NCBI GenBank assembly: GCA_023374045.1
Contig: CM041776.1
Coordinates: 279,681,999 to 279,745,998 of the forward strand
Length of the DNA: 64,000 bases
Origin: Limonium bicolor
Taxonomy: Eukaryota > Streptophyta > Magnoliopsida > Caryophyllales > Plumbaginaceae
Direction: 5' to 3'
Below, piece after piece: positions 12,129 through 22,818 of this stretch. A program made the translations under genes and the position numbers. Numbering within the stretch: position 1 is the stretch's first letter; the number at the start of each line of letters is the position of its first letter. The notes below the pieces were generated by a model. It ran no database searches. It was given only the letters and a program-made list of their open reading frames with translations, and had not been told where the DNA came from.

Positions 12129-12867
12129 GAACTTTCAATATATGTTATCCAATCCCACCCACACCAAACCCTGAAGAAACCACCATCAACATCACCGACT
12201 TTCCATTGGAGCAATGTCAGGTCATCCAGCCAGGTATGATACTTTAAATGGATACCTGACACCGGAGGCACAAATCCATATCATCAGACGATGCGACGAA
12301 CTTGGAGCAAAACCAGGAGGGTTTTACACACCCGAATACGCGAACGGAGCAAGGATGCAATTGAAGATGATGTGCATGGGTAAGGACTGGAACCCTTACA
12401 CCAAGTCATATCAAGAAGTTCGAGCTGAAGATGGAGCAACAGTATCAAGTATACCAGAGGAGTTCCATGCGGTCGTTAACCACGCCGTGGGAATTGCTCA
12501 ACAAGTTGAAACGGAATCAATTCCAAGTGTAAACACAGATCTATGTATTGTGAACTTCTACCAAAAAGGTGGACGGTTAGGTATACACCAAGACAAGGAC
12601 GAGTCACCCGAGTCTCTAAGTAAGGGAGTACCCGTGGTGTCTTGGTCCATTGGTGATACCGCAGTATTTGTGTATGGCGAGCAGAAGCGTGCTGACCTCG
12701 CAAAGAAGCTACTGCTGAAATCGGGAGATGTACTAATCATGGGTGGGCAAGCAAGGATGCTATACCACGGCATCAGAAAGATCAAACTGAATACCGCACC
12801 GTCGGCAGTGATCAATGCCACACACATGAAACCCGGACGTTTGAATCTGACCTTCAGACAGTTTTAA
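12129..12867 (+). CDS. AlkB-like 2-oxoglutarate/Fe(II) dioxygenase carried by retrotransposon
   Basis: The open frame 12214-12867 encodes 217 residues of an AlkB-family oxidative demethylase. The family removes methyl groups from nucleic acid bases using 2-oxoglutarate, oxygen and Fe(II). Visible residues are N114 and Y116 (VNFY), the HxD iron ligands H125 and D127 (IHQDKDES), distal ligand H185 (LYHGI), and the 2-oxoglutarate motif R209...R215 (RLNLTFR). The core most resembles plant ALKBH1-like and bacterial AlkB proteins by motif. A homologous N-terminal stretch from 12129 (TFNICYPIPPTPNPEE) is in a different frame, one base being lost near 12240. The predicted full protein would therefore be a Gag fusion, now read only from the internal ATG. 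The stop at 12865 separates it from protease. Confidence 0.9.
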
Positions 12868-13042
12868 GCCTTGTATAATTATGTGATAAACCAGTGTGTA
12901 TTAAGGATGTTGTAAGTGTGAATCATGGCGACAGTATAAGCCAATGAATTTGTAAAAAGGAGTGTGTTAATGAATAAATGGAGTTGTTTGAAGCATATAA
13001 ACCGTGTTGTTACCCAATACTTATTAGTTGCCAATGAATTAG
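12868..13042 (+). other. Spacer between AlkB stop and protease exon
   Basis: This is A+T-rich with stops in all plus-strand frames and ends GAATTAG before the protease exon. It has the character of the 3' part of an intron. A comparable spacer lies at 25209-25349 in the outer element. Confidence 0.6.
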
Positions 13043-16000
13043 GCTGTGCACTCGGAACGGGAGGTATACTGAGTGTCTGCATAAGGCAGAAGCCGGCAAA
13101 AGCGGCACGATCCTCACCGGTACCTTTCCAGTGAATGGCGTGGATGCATCGATCTTGTTCGACTCTGGAGCCTCACACACATTCATTTCGTTAGATGGTG
13201 AAGAGATGCCAGATTTTGTGGTTACTCTCCCGTCGAAAGAGCGGATCCGATGTACCCGCTACTACCGAGGTGCTATTGTACGAATCAGGGGTGAAGAGTT
13301 TCCGATCGACTTGATAGAGTTCGACGGACTAGGCTTTGATGTGATTGTCGGGATGAACTGGTTGGAGCGGCACAAGGGCAGAATCCTGTGTGCTGAGCAT
13401 CGACTGCTTCTTCGGAGTCCATCTGGGGTTACCATATCTTACCGCCAGAGGCCCAGGGAGCCTTCGACACAGATCATCACCGCCATGGCTATGTATCACG
13501 AGTTACGACGAGGGAGTGATGTATACCTCTGCTATGTCCAGGACATAGAGAGAGACCCTGAGTTTAGCCCAGAGGTGCCGGTAGTGTCGGAGTTTCCTGA
13601 TGTATTTCCTAAGGAACTGCCGGGCATGCCGCCAGCACGAGAGGTTGAGTTTGAGATTGATCTAGTTCCGGGCACTGGACCCATTGCGAAAGCACCTTAC
13701 CGTATGGCTCCAGCAGAGATGACAGAGCTCAAGGAGCAGCTGAGAGACCTACTCGACAAGGGCTTTATCCGCCCTAGTGTTTCACCATGGGGAGCGCCGG
13801 TCCTCTTCGTGAAGAAGAAGGACGGTAGCCTCCGCCTGTGTATTGATTATCGGGAGCTGAATGCTGTTACGGTGAAAAACCGTTACCCTTTACCACGCAT
13901 CGACGATCTATTTGATCAGCTTAAGGGAGCATCAGTATTCTCCAAGATAGACTTACGTTCCGGATACCACCAGATTGCCATTCGTGACAGTGATATCGAA
14001 AAGACAGCCTTCAGAACTAGGTATGGGCATTATGAGTTCACAGTTATGCCGTTTGGCTTGTCAAATGCACCAGCAAAGTTCATGGACTTAATGAACCGTT
14101 TGTTCCAAGACCAGTTGGACAAATCAGTGGTAGTATTCATCGATGACATACTTGTGTATTCGAAATCGAGAGGTGAGCATGAAAGCCACCTGAGAGATGT
14201 ATTGCAGACGATGAGAAAGAATCAGCTGTATGCTAAATTTTCTAAGTGTGAATTTTGGTTGAACCAAGTATCATTCCTTGGACATGTGATTTCTGAGGCC
14301 GGGATCGCTGTTGATCCGGCAAAGATAGATGCAGTGCGCACCTGGCCTAGGCCGAAGACAGTTACCGATATCAGGAGCTTCCTCGGTCTGGCAGGTTACT
14401 ATAGGAGATTTGTGAAGGACTTCTCCAGTGTCTCGAAGCCGATGACTTCCTTGATGAAGAAGGATGCACCATTCGAGTGGACAGTCGAGTGTGAGAGGGC
14501 TTTCGCGAGTCTCAAGGATGCTCTGACATCTGCACCAGTTCTGACATTACCAGACGGTCCAGATGGTTTTGAGGTCTATTGCGACGCATCAGGCAGGGGT
14601 ATGGGTTGTGTGTTGATGCAACACGGGAAGGTCGTGGCGTACGCCTCCCGACAGCTGAAGAAGCATGAGGAGAACTACCCTACCCACGACTTAGAATTGG
14701 GGGCCATTGTCTTCGCACTGAAGATATGGCGACATCACTTGTATGGGGTAAGTGTGACAATTTATTCTGACCACAAGAGTTTAAAGTACTTGTTCACTCA
14801 GAAAGAGTTGAACATGAGACAGAGAAGATGGGTTGAATTTTTGAATGATTATGACATCGATTTACAGTACAAGGAGGGTAAGGCAAATGTGGTAGCTGAC
14901 GCATTGAGTCGCCGAGCACACTCTCTCCATTCGCTAGTCTCTCATACTGGCTTGGTTGAAGAGGTGCGGAGTGCTCAGATGACGGATCAGTATATGGTGG
15001 AAATTAGACAGAAGCTTATTGATGGCACATTCGAGGGTCAGAAGTACGACTTCAGACTCCACGATGATGACCTGATTAGGCTTAATGGCAGATTGTGTAT
15101 ACCCAGGAGTAGCGCTGAGCTGAAGGAGCGCATATTGAGTGAATCCCACTGTTCTACTACTTCGATTCACCCCGGAGCTTCAAAGATGTATAAGGGTATG
15201 AAAAGATATTTCTGGTGGGCTGGAATGAAAAAGGATGTGAATGACTATGTGTTGAGGTGTCTCACTTGTCAGAAGGTCAAGTTTGAGCACCGACGGCCTG
15301 GTGGTACGGTGCAGCCAATGCTAGTGCCGGAGTGGAAGTTCCATGACATATCTATGGACTTCGTAGTAGGGCTTCCGCCTACAAGGGGAGGTTTGAATAT
15401 GATTTGGGTAGTAGTTGACCGACTGACCAAGGTGGCCCGATTCATTCCGATGAAGGACACTTGGAAAATAGCAAGATTGGCAGAACTATTCGATAAAGAG
15501 ATTGTTAGACATCATGGTGTACCAAAGACGATTGTATCTGACAGAGATACCAGATTCTTATCCAGATATTGGAAGTCTACACGAGAGGCATTGGGTACCG
15601 AACTGAAATTGAGTACGGCGTTTCACCCACAGACCGATGGTCAGAGTGAGCGCACCATACAGACACTTGAGGATATGCTACGTGCATGTGCACTTGACTT
15701 TCAGACCAGCTGGATTGATAAGTTACATCTGATCGAGTTTAGCTACAACAACAGTTATCATGCATCGATCAAGATGTCTCCCTTCCAGGCATTGTACGGT
15801 AGACCATGCCGCACGCCATTATGTTGGGATGAGTCGAGTGAGACGGTCATTATAGGACCAGAGTATCTTGAGCAAGTTCAGGCAGAAGTTCGCCAGATCA
15901 GGGATAATATGAAAGCAGCTCAGGATAGACAGAAGTCGTACGCAGATGTGCGCCGACGTGACCTGGAGTTCGCCATGGGCGATCAGGTATTTTTGAGAGT

Positions 16001-16106
16001 ATCCCCCCATGAAGGGAGTGTTTCGTTTTGGCCAGAAAGGCAAGTTGAGCCCAAGATATGTGGGGCCTTATGTTGTGACGGAGCGGATCGGCCCGGTAGC
16101 TTATAG
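13043..16106 (+). CDS. pol: Pol polyprotein: protease, RT, RNase H, integrase (two frameshifts)
   Basis: The main frame is 13131-16106 (991 codons). It holds an aspartic protease (DSGAS at residue 11), reverse transcriptase (FIDDILVYS, catalytic D338 and D339), RNase H ([10 protein letters not shown] to SDHKSLKY), and integrase. The integrase has an HHCC zinc finger region (HPGASKMY...CLTC) and a D743/D804/E840 triad with D-x35-E spacing. The splice-derived start at 13043 (GCALGTGG) is in another frame, one base being lost near 13080 compared with the outer copy. About ten residues after HTFIS are missing relative to the outer protease. At the C6 run near 16003-16008 an extra base sends the frame off, and the C-terminal domain continues in another frame. 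Confidence 0.93.
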
Positions 16107-16398
16107 ACTTGATTTACCCGCCGAGCTGGGCAAGGTACATGATGTATTTCATGTGTCCCAGTTGAAGAAGTATATGTCTCATCCGTCTCATGTGCTTCAG
16201 CCTGAAAGGCTAACTTTAGAGCCGACCATGCGATCAGTGGAGACTCCGGTACGGATTCTGGACACTAAGACTCGAGACACTCGCCATAAGTCTGTGAGAC
16301 TGGAGAAGGTTCTCTGGTCTAACCAGGACGTTGAGGAGGCCACTTGGGAGCTGGAAGATAAGATGAAGGCGAAGTACCCATCATTGTTTACTTCTTAG
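16009..16398 (+). CDS. pol: Pol C-terminus: integrase tail and chromodomain (frame-shifted)
   Basis: This is the remainder of the same polyprotein, displaced into a second frame. It begins [19 protein letters not shown], the conserved GPF/Y-type region of gypsy integrases, passes FHVSQLKKY, and ends with a chromodomain-like module ([17 protein letters not shown]...KYPSLF). Chromodomains of chromoviruses bind modified histones and steer insertion. The frame joins the main pol at the C run near 16005, where the outer element and family pattern expect VSPMKGVF. If the extra C is an assembly error the pol frame is continuous here. Confidence 0.88.
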   Translation: MKGVFRFGQKGKLSPRYVGPYVVTERIGPVAYRLDLPAELGKVHDVFHVSQLKKYMSHPSHVLQPERLTLEPTMRSVETPVRILDTKTRDTRHKSVRLEKVLWSNQDVEEATWELEDKMKAKYPSLFTS

Positions 16399-16412
16399 TA
16401 TTTGTATGTATA

Positions 16413-16447
16413 GGGTACGGGGCGTACCCCTATTTAAGGGGGGTAGA
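16413..16447 (+). promoter_or_regulatory. 3' UTR hairpin with second polypurine-like tract
   Basis: GGGTACGGGGCGTACCC forms a short dyad and is followed directly by TTTAAGGGGGGTAGAG. The latter nearly repeats the true polypurine tract at 16684-16698. The same pair of elements occurs in the outer gypsy (21776-21807 minus) and in the coding-free LARD (51000-51037). Confidence 0.65.
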
Positions 16448-16683
16448 GCCGTTTCAGTTATGTGTATGACATGTATTTGAATACATTATCTGTGTTGTAT
16501 TGTCATGTTGTTAATGTTACAGACCGCTGAGTCTGAATGATGTTGTGATGTTTTGTTGTTTGGACCATGTGTCCGATATGATGTAAGATGTTGTTAATGT
16601 GATATAGAAGTGTTGTTAATATGTGCTCTCATGTTCTAATGTTTAGGTTATGTGGAAGTATGAACTTTGGGGACAAAGTTCTT

Positions 16684-16698
16684 TTAAGGGGGGTAGAT
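16684..16698 (+). promoter_or_regulatory. Polypurine tract, inner gypsy
   Basis: TTAAGGGGGGTAGAT abuts the TGAAATACC start of the 3' LTR at 16699. This is the expected plus-strand DNA primer site. 16399-16683 is 3' UTR with no gene seen. Confidence 0.9.
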
Positions 16699-19600
16699 TG
16701 AAATACCCCAAACCTAGTTATGTTTTTTAAACACCTAAATAGGGTGTAATAAGACTAAAAAGAGTCTTAGAAACCTTAGTAAACAAATTTAAACAAAAGG
16801 AAACACAAATGTGCTTTAAAGTCAATAAGAGCCAAAATGTGCTCTAAGCTTGGGATAAACTTGAGTAAGGCCTAATGAGCTTACCAAGACCTCATTTATA
16901 CACTAATGAACATATTAAACCAATTACCAAAGAAAACCAAGCTTGAAAACAAGTTAAAACACAAAATGTGCTTTAAGAAGTCTTAAAGCACGTTTTTGAA
17001 AAATTGTCTTGTAAATGAGTTTTGAATGGCTAAATGTCCATCATTACTCTTAAATATATATGTGTACTATATAGTATCACATTTGGGTGGCTATATTAAT
17101 GGGAAATCAAAATTTTCACTTCTAAGTGCCTTGTTTAGGTGAATAGTAACTTTTACAAGCTAGTTTATAACATATGTTGTATTAAGTAATTAAATTGACA
17201 AACAAAGACTAAAACACCCTCACACTAATAAAGGGGGCCGGTTTTCTAAGTGTGTGACTCACCACTCTTTAGTTGATAATAATAAGTAAGTAAAGAAAAC
17301 TAATTAACTTACCTTTTTACTTTATAAGCATAAATATCTCCTTAAAGCAAATTCTATCTTCACTCTCATTTCTTTCCTTCATTCACACGGTTTCCCACCT
17401 CTCTTCTTCCTTCTTCCTTGTTCTCTCATGGTAATACCACTATCACCATGGAAACTCCCACTTTGACCACTTGTTAAATCTTGCTCATTTGTCCAAATCA
17501 AAAACAAAGACCACCAATCTCTTCCTCTCATCAAGCTCTTCATTCCTATCTTCTCAAAACTCCAAGAGCTCCATTTCGGTGCCAAGGTGTTCCACCATTG
17601 AAGGAGCTTGAGCTTGTATTTTGACATATTATTACTCTCCTTTGCTTCTAGGTAAGGAATCTCAAAGAAAAATCATGTTTCCTCCTTGTTTTTGTCATGT
17701 CCGAAAATACACATTGATATAGCTCATTGTGTGACTTTGTTCTAGCTTCATTTCAACTCTTCATGGACTAGGTGGAGTCCTCTCTTGTTATATATTCAAA
17801 CTCCCTTCAAAGATCAAGGTAAAATAACTACATTAATGTTTTTGAAACAATGTCAAATTAGGGTTTACAATGAGATGAAGCCTATAGCTTGATTACTCAT
17901 TATAATGTTTGTACATTGTCTAGAACTTGACAAGGAATCAAAATACCATACGGTTTTGTAAGGAAACAAGAAGGAAGTGTGTTGGAAAAAGAGGTAAATC
18001 TACTAACTTAAATGTTGTTTAATGCCTTAGGAGAAATGAGCTATAATTGCTTATTAAAACTACCTAAAGAGCAAATGGTGAATGACTTAGTAAAGTGTTC
18101 TCAATAGCTTAGTAAAAGGCATATGTGTGTTGAGTGTATTTGCAGGTTAAAGGCATATATATTGTGGAAATTCAGTGTTTATGATTTAAGCACCTTAAGG
18201 GCCTAAGTGCCATGCAATTTAAATTATGCACTATATTGTGATGTAGTGTAAATATGGGTGAAGTTGTGTATGGGAGTGTTTTTGGTGATTCTAGATGTTC
18301 TTGTGTGTTTGATGGAGAAAACAAAGTGTTTTGGCTTAGTAATATTCTAGGGGAATCCATGTCAAAATTTAGGTAAGAAGTAAGAAGTTCTAAGTGTTTA
18401 CATAAGGTTTGGTGATTTAGAAAAATGTAGGAAAATGCATAAGGAGTTCAAGATGTTGTAAAGGAATTTTGATGAACTAGGAAGTGTTCTAGAGTGTAAT
18501 AAGGACTTAGACATGATCTTGAGGTTCTAGTAAATACCAAAGCCACTTAAGGACTTAGGTAAATATTTAGGCAAACTTTGGTAACAAGGAGAAAGTGTAA
18601 ACTTGGAAAAGAATTGTTAAGATGGATATAAGGAATTAGTTGTGAAAGATGATGCTTGGGAGATGATGTTAAAATAAGGTGAAAGCATTTTGGGATAGTA
18701 GTCATCATAGGTATCAAAACACCACTTGAAAAACTAGGAGAAAATATGGTAAGTGTTAGGAATTTTGTGAAGAAATAAGTAAAGGCTCACGGAATTAGAA
18801 AATGAGTTTTATGTGTGTTTAAGGATGTCTTAAGTTGTGTTTAAAGTACCCAAATGAGGTTAGGAAGTACTAGGTTATATGGGGTGAAGTTTGGAGTTGA
18901 TTGTGAAAAGGAAAACAAAGATTTGGGGCCGACCGGACTTGCGACCGGACTTGCAAGCTCGGTCGGGACCTGTTTACCCTGTGAGAATTATCTTCGGACA
19001 TAGGACCGGACATAGGACCGGACTTACAAGTCCGGTCGGAGTAGAAAATTTTGTACGGATTGAGTTACTGGAATCGACCGGATATAGGACCGGACTTGGC
19101 AAGTCCGGTCGGGCTGAATTTCCGAAGGGGAGAAACTCTCTGGAATCGACCGGACATGGACAAGTCCGGTCGGCAAGTCCGGTCGGACCTAAAACTTGTA
19201 ATAAAAAAAAAACAGAAAAGAATGTGACTTATGTAGTTAACCCTAGGGTGTATAATGAAAGTAACCTAGGGTAAGATAGGCATTAAAACATGTCATACAA
19301 TCATGTTAAATACTTAGTAAGTTTGAAGTTAAATAAATAATTAACCGACATTACTAATGTGTTTAGGATTCTCTCAAGGTGGGAATCAATCGAGGCAAGG
19401 ACCAAGGTATGGTTTTCTTGCAGTCTGTTGCCTACCGGTTTACACCGGCTTGTGTGTTGTTTGTTTTTCTGTGTGTTTATGACCTTGTAAGATTAAACCA
19501 TGTAAAGAGTTTACCGTTGTTAAATATCATTATGTTGTTGAGTATGACTCTCCCTTCCCTTGTGTGAGTCTAACAAGACTTGACCTATGATTGTGAATTG

Positions 19601-20549
19601 TTTGTTGTGTCCAATGAGGAACTACTAACAAGGGCTAACGGGGGAAGTGAGGAGTCCGGTCTGTTCCGGCCACGCGTGTGAGTATGGGAGTCGATGTCAT
19701 AACCGGTTCGATTCTCTCTGTATGTTATGGTTAAGTTTCCAATTTGGTTTCTAACCTTCCCTTTAGCTTAACCAAGGCTATTTTACTGACTCACGTCGGG
19801 CCACAGGGGCATACTATGTGTTTTGTTTCGGTGTGCTTGGATCACTATATCCGAGGCACCTTGTGTTAAGTTAACCGTTCAATCTAACCGGACGGTAACG
19901 AGTTATGTAACGAGCTAAGCATGAGCATGGCAACATTCTCTAAGCTCTCAATGGGGACTAACCGTGTTGGTTCTCTTCCTAAAAGGAATTGTATGTTTGT
20001 GATGTGTGTTATGATGTGTACAATACCCATGTTATGTTATATATGTATGTGTTGTGTGTTTTAAAATGAATACCATGTCATCATGACAATTGGTTGCGCG
20101 TATCCCGGTAGCCGATGGGCTGCGCGTTAGCCATACCAGCAAAGGTGCTGACCCCCTCGGGGGCTCCATATTTTTATTGCAGGATGAGGATCGAAGAAGC
20201 AGAGTGGCTCTAGATCCTAGAGAGTAGTTTACTTTTGGAGTACTTTTGGATGTTGCCCGGGTTGCGCCTGTGCTTCCGTGGCGTGTTATATACTTGTTTA
20301 TGATGGTTTACAGTGGAGTATACAGTGAAGGATTTATGTAAATACTCGGTATTATGTTGATGTATATATATGGTTATTAGTTCTATGCTCGGGAGTCTGA
20401 TCATCAGACCGGTACAATTGTATTTATTCAGCCTTGTTAGCCACGTGGGTGGTTGACGGCATTGTAGCACCATTCGTTAAGTTACCGTTTAGTTGTTTAT
20501 TTTCCGCTGCGATTCCAAGTAATGTGTTGTGCGTAGTAGGGGTGTTACA
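16699..20549 (+). repeat. Inner gypsy 3' LTR (3851 bp)
   Basis: It matches the 5' LTR at 6552-10316 with the same termini. An extra 78 bp at 18335-18412 is bounded by TTTGG direct repeats (18330-18334 and 18408-18412), so the 5' LTR most likely lost it by short-repeat deletion. It contains the second hairpin array at 18931-19187. Confidence 0.95.
18931..19187. repeat. Hairpin array, inner 3' LTR
   Basis: This is the copy of the 8703-8963 array with four GACCGGAC...GTCCGGTC dyads. Its last unit keeps an intact second stem (AAGTCCGGTCGG) where the 5' copy has a small rearrangement. The second unit has an altered left arm. Confidence 0.8.
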
Positions 20550-20554
20550 GCTCA
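20550..20554 (+). repeat. Target-site duplication GCTCA, 3' copy, inner gypsy
   Basis: It matches 6547-6551. The outer LTR sequence resumes after it. Confidence 0.95.
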
Positions 20555-21410
20555 CCACTTAGATATTTCTATTTTGAGAATAAGAGCAAGAAAAGGTAGT
20601 GTTTTTGGATTTCTTTTTACCTTAAACCAAAGAGGTGAAGAAGGGGCTTCTAATGGTGGTCTCCAAGCTCCTAAGCAAGAATACCCATGGAGGTGAAAAT
20701 GCTTGTTTTCGGATTTGGAAAAGATAATAGTGTTCTCCTTGGTGACAGGAACACAATGGTATAGTTTTTATAATTTTTGGTGAAGGTTTGGACACTTAAC
20801 AAGAGGAGAGAAGTTAAGGTTTTTGTGAGTTCTTCATTTCTCCATTGTTGTCGCCTAGGGAAGAAGAAAGGAATTGAGAGAGTGAAGGAGGGGCTGTACG
20901 TGAGTGAGAGGGGAAAATGAGAGAGTAGGAGAGAGAGTGGTAAAGTGAGGTTTACTTTTTGCTTTTTAACTTCTTTTGTCTTTTGCAAATCAAAAGGAAA
21001 TTAAGAGAGTGTGTGAGAGAGGGCATAAATCGGCTGACACAGCACACACACACACTTTACATTTTTATTTCAATAGTGGACACACTAGTTTGGGTTATTT
21101 GTGTTTTTACCCCACCACTTCCCGTTTTTTGACAGTTTCTACTATTTTCTCGTTTTATTGATTTTATTGGTTCTAGACCTTCACTAATGTTTATTAATGA
21201 CTATTTAGTTGACCAAAATTGTTACGAATCTATTTGACCCGCTTAAAGTCGCGTTTTCCCGGTTTCCTTGAAAAACGCGCTTTAAGGTTCGTTAGTGTTT
21301 TTAATCTATTTTCTTCGGGATTTGTTCCCTCATGATTATTTAGACATAATTAAGCTTATAAATTACTTATTAGCCTAATTAATCACTATTTCTAATCATG
21401 GGGTATTTCA
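20555..21410 (-). repeat. Outer element 3' LTR, proximal part
   Basis: It continues the outer LTR after the inner insertion and matches 36147-37016. On the minus strand it begins TGAAATACCCCATGATT directly after the polypurine tract. ORFs here repeat in the other LTR and are not genes. Confidence 0.92.
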
Positions 21411-21425
21411 ATCTACCCCTCTTAA
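21411..21425 (-). promoter_or_regulatory. Polypurine tract, outer gypsy
   Basis: On the minus strand, TTAAGAGGGGTAGAT abuts the LTR start at 21410. A second purine-rich copy with a GGGTACGCCCCGTACCC hairpin lies at 21776-21807, some 370 bp upstream in element orientation. Confidence 0.88.
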
Positions 21426-21830
21426 GAAACTTTGCCCTCAAAGTTGCTCAAGGGTTAATAGTTTAATAATTCTACTCATTAGGCAAACCAATTGCCATAA
21501 TGTGTCTTACTACCACCTATGAGGTGTTTACTTCCTTCCACATTGCAAGCATACACAATTCAAGTACCATACACAATCCACATTTCCATACACATCATAT
21601 CCACATTACGTAATACACCACTGCAATTCACAATACACATTACACCAATACACCATACATTGTACATACACATCCATACCAAATACACTCCGCACTACAT
21701 GTGCCATCAAAATATATTACAATACCTACACACTATGCAATGCTCACCCGAAGCAATGCAAAAGCAAAAAGGCTCTACCCCCTTAAAAAGGGGTACGCCC
21801 CGTACCCGTATCCACTAAATACTAGTCTAT
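21426..21830 (-). other. Outer element 3' UTR
   Basis: This is non-coding sequence between the pol stop and the polypurine tract. It is rich in CA-type repeats (roughly 21540-21740), read as TG-rich on the coding strand. It includes the conserved hairpin and duplicated polypurine-like tract at 21776-21807. No gene seen. Confidence 0.7.
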
Positions 21831-22234
21831 CTAGTCTATGAATAACTGTGGGTACTTTGCCTTCATGGCATCTTCCAACTCAAATGTCACTTCTTCGACA
21901 TCATGGTTTGACCATAGGACCTTCACCATTCGTATAGACTTATGGCGAGTGTCTCTGGTATTGCCATCAAGGATTCTCACAGGGGTCTCGACATATCTCA
22001 TGGTCGGCTCAATGGAAAGTTTCTCGGGCTCTAGGACATGAGAAGGATCAGCAATATACTTCTTGAGTTGTGACACATGAAATACATCATGGCACGCCCC
22101 AAGTCCTCAGGTAGTGGTAACATGTAGGCTGTAGCTCCAACTCTTTCGGTGATAGTGTACGGCCCTACAAACTTTGGGCTTAGCTTGCCCTTCTGACCAA
22201 AACGGAATACGCCCTTCATAGGTGAAACTCGCAA
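21831..22234 (-). pseudogene. pol: Outer pol C-terminus: integrase tail and chromodomain, frameshifted
   Basis: Two overlapping minus-strand frames (22234-22031 and 22076-21831) together encode the same C-terminal region as 16009-16398 of the inner element. The first holds [21 protein letters not shown]. The second holds MSQLKKY, then the chromodomain-like KVLWSNHDVEEVTFELED and KYPQLF. A frameshift near 22050-22070 separates them, and another near 22220 detaches them from integrase. In life this part would place the element in heterochromatin through histone binding. It is broken in this copy. The chromodomain tryptophan equivalent to ATWE reads VTFE here. Confidence 0.85.
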
Positions 22235-22818
22235 GACACTTGGTCGCCCACGGAGAACTCAAGGTCGCGTCGTCTCACATCCGCATATGATTTCTGTCTA
22301 TCTTGGGCTGCCTTCATATTGGCTCGGATTTGTTGCACTTCCGCTTGGACTTGTTCTAAATACTCCGGTCCTATGATGACCGCTTCACTTGACTCATCCC
22401 AACACAAGGGTGTACGGCAAGGTCGACCGTATAGGGCTTGGAAAGGCGACATCTTAATCGAAGCATGATAGCTCTTATTGTATGAAAACTCGATAAGATG
22501 AAGCTTATCTAACCAACTCCCCTTAATGTCTAAGGCACATGCCCTAAGCATGTCCTCCAGTGTCTGGATGGTCCTTTTTGTCTGACCGTCGGTCTGAGGA
22601 TGGAAGGCGGTACTCAGCTTCAATTCTGTACCCAGCTCTTCCCGTGTAGCTATCCAGTATCTCGAAAGCAATCTGGTGTCGCGGTCAAATACTATGGTCT
22701 TCGGGACTCCGTGATGTCTGATAATCTCCTTGTCCAATAGCTCTACGAGCTTCACTACCTTCCAGGTGTCCTTCATCGGTATGAATCTGGCAACCTTGGT
22801 AAGGCAATCGACTACAAC
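22216..22818 (-). pseudogene. pol: Outer integrase core, downstream of an in-frame stop
   Basis: This continues the pol frame after a TAG at 22819-22821, where the inner copy has a tryptophan codon (MIWVVVD). It contains the second catalytic aspartate region (VFDRDTRLL) and the glutamate region (HPQTDGQTKRTIQ). In that motif the residue aligned with the inner catalytic glutamate E840 is lysine (QTK for QSE). So this integrase is both truncated by stops and lacks the third triad residue. The frame breaks near 22220 before the GPF/Y region. Confidence 0.85.

Larger units (their letters stand above)
6552..20549 (+). mobile_element. Inner Ty3/gypsy chromovirus with AlkB-like exon, complete
   Basis: This 13,998-bp element has 3.8-kb LTRs, a tRNA-iMet primer site, a three-exon gag, an AlkB-like exon, protease, RT, RNase H, integrase, chromodomain and a polypurine tract. 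It is flanked by GCTCA duplications and inserted into the LTR of the outer element, so it is younger than that copy. The LTRs differ by few substitutions, small indels and one 78-bp indel. Gag is open after splicing. Pol carries apparent single-base frameshifts near 13080 and 16005. The family resembles Tekay/Del chromoviruses in domain order and chromodomain. The AlkB exon is not a standard component of that group as I know it. Confidence 0.95.

Noticed and set aside
12214..12867. AlkB frame as an independent host gene into which the element inserted
   Set aside because: It lies inside the element between gag and pol, in phase with gag splicing, and is present in a second element at the same place.
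20671..20988. 105-codon minus-strand frame, repeated at 36243-36581
   Set aside because: It is LTR sequence of the outer element, low in complexity (serine- and leucine-rich from CT-rich DNA).
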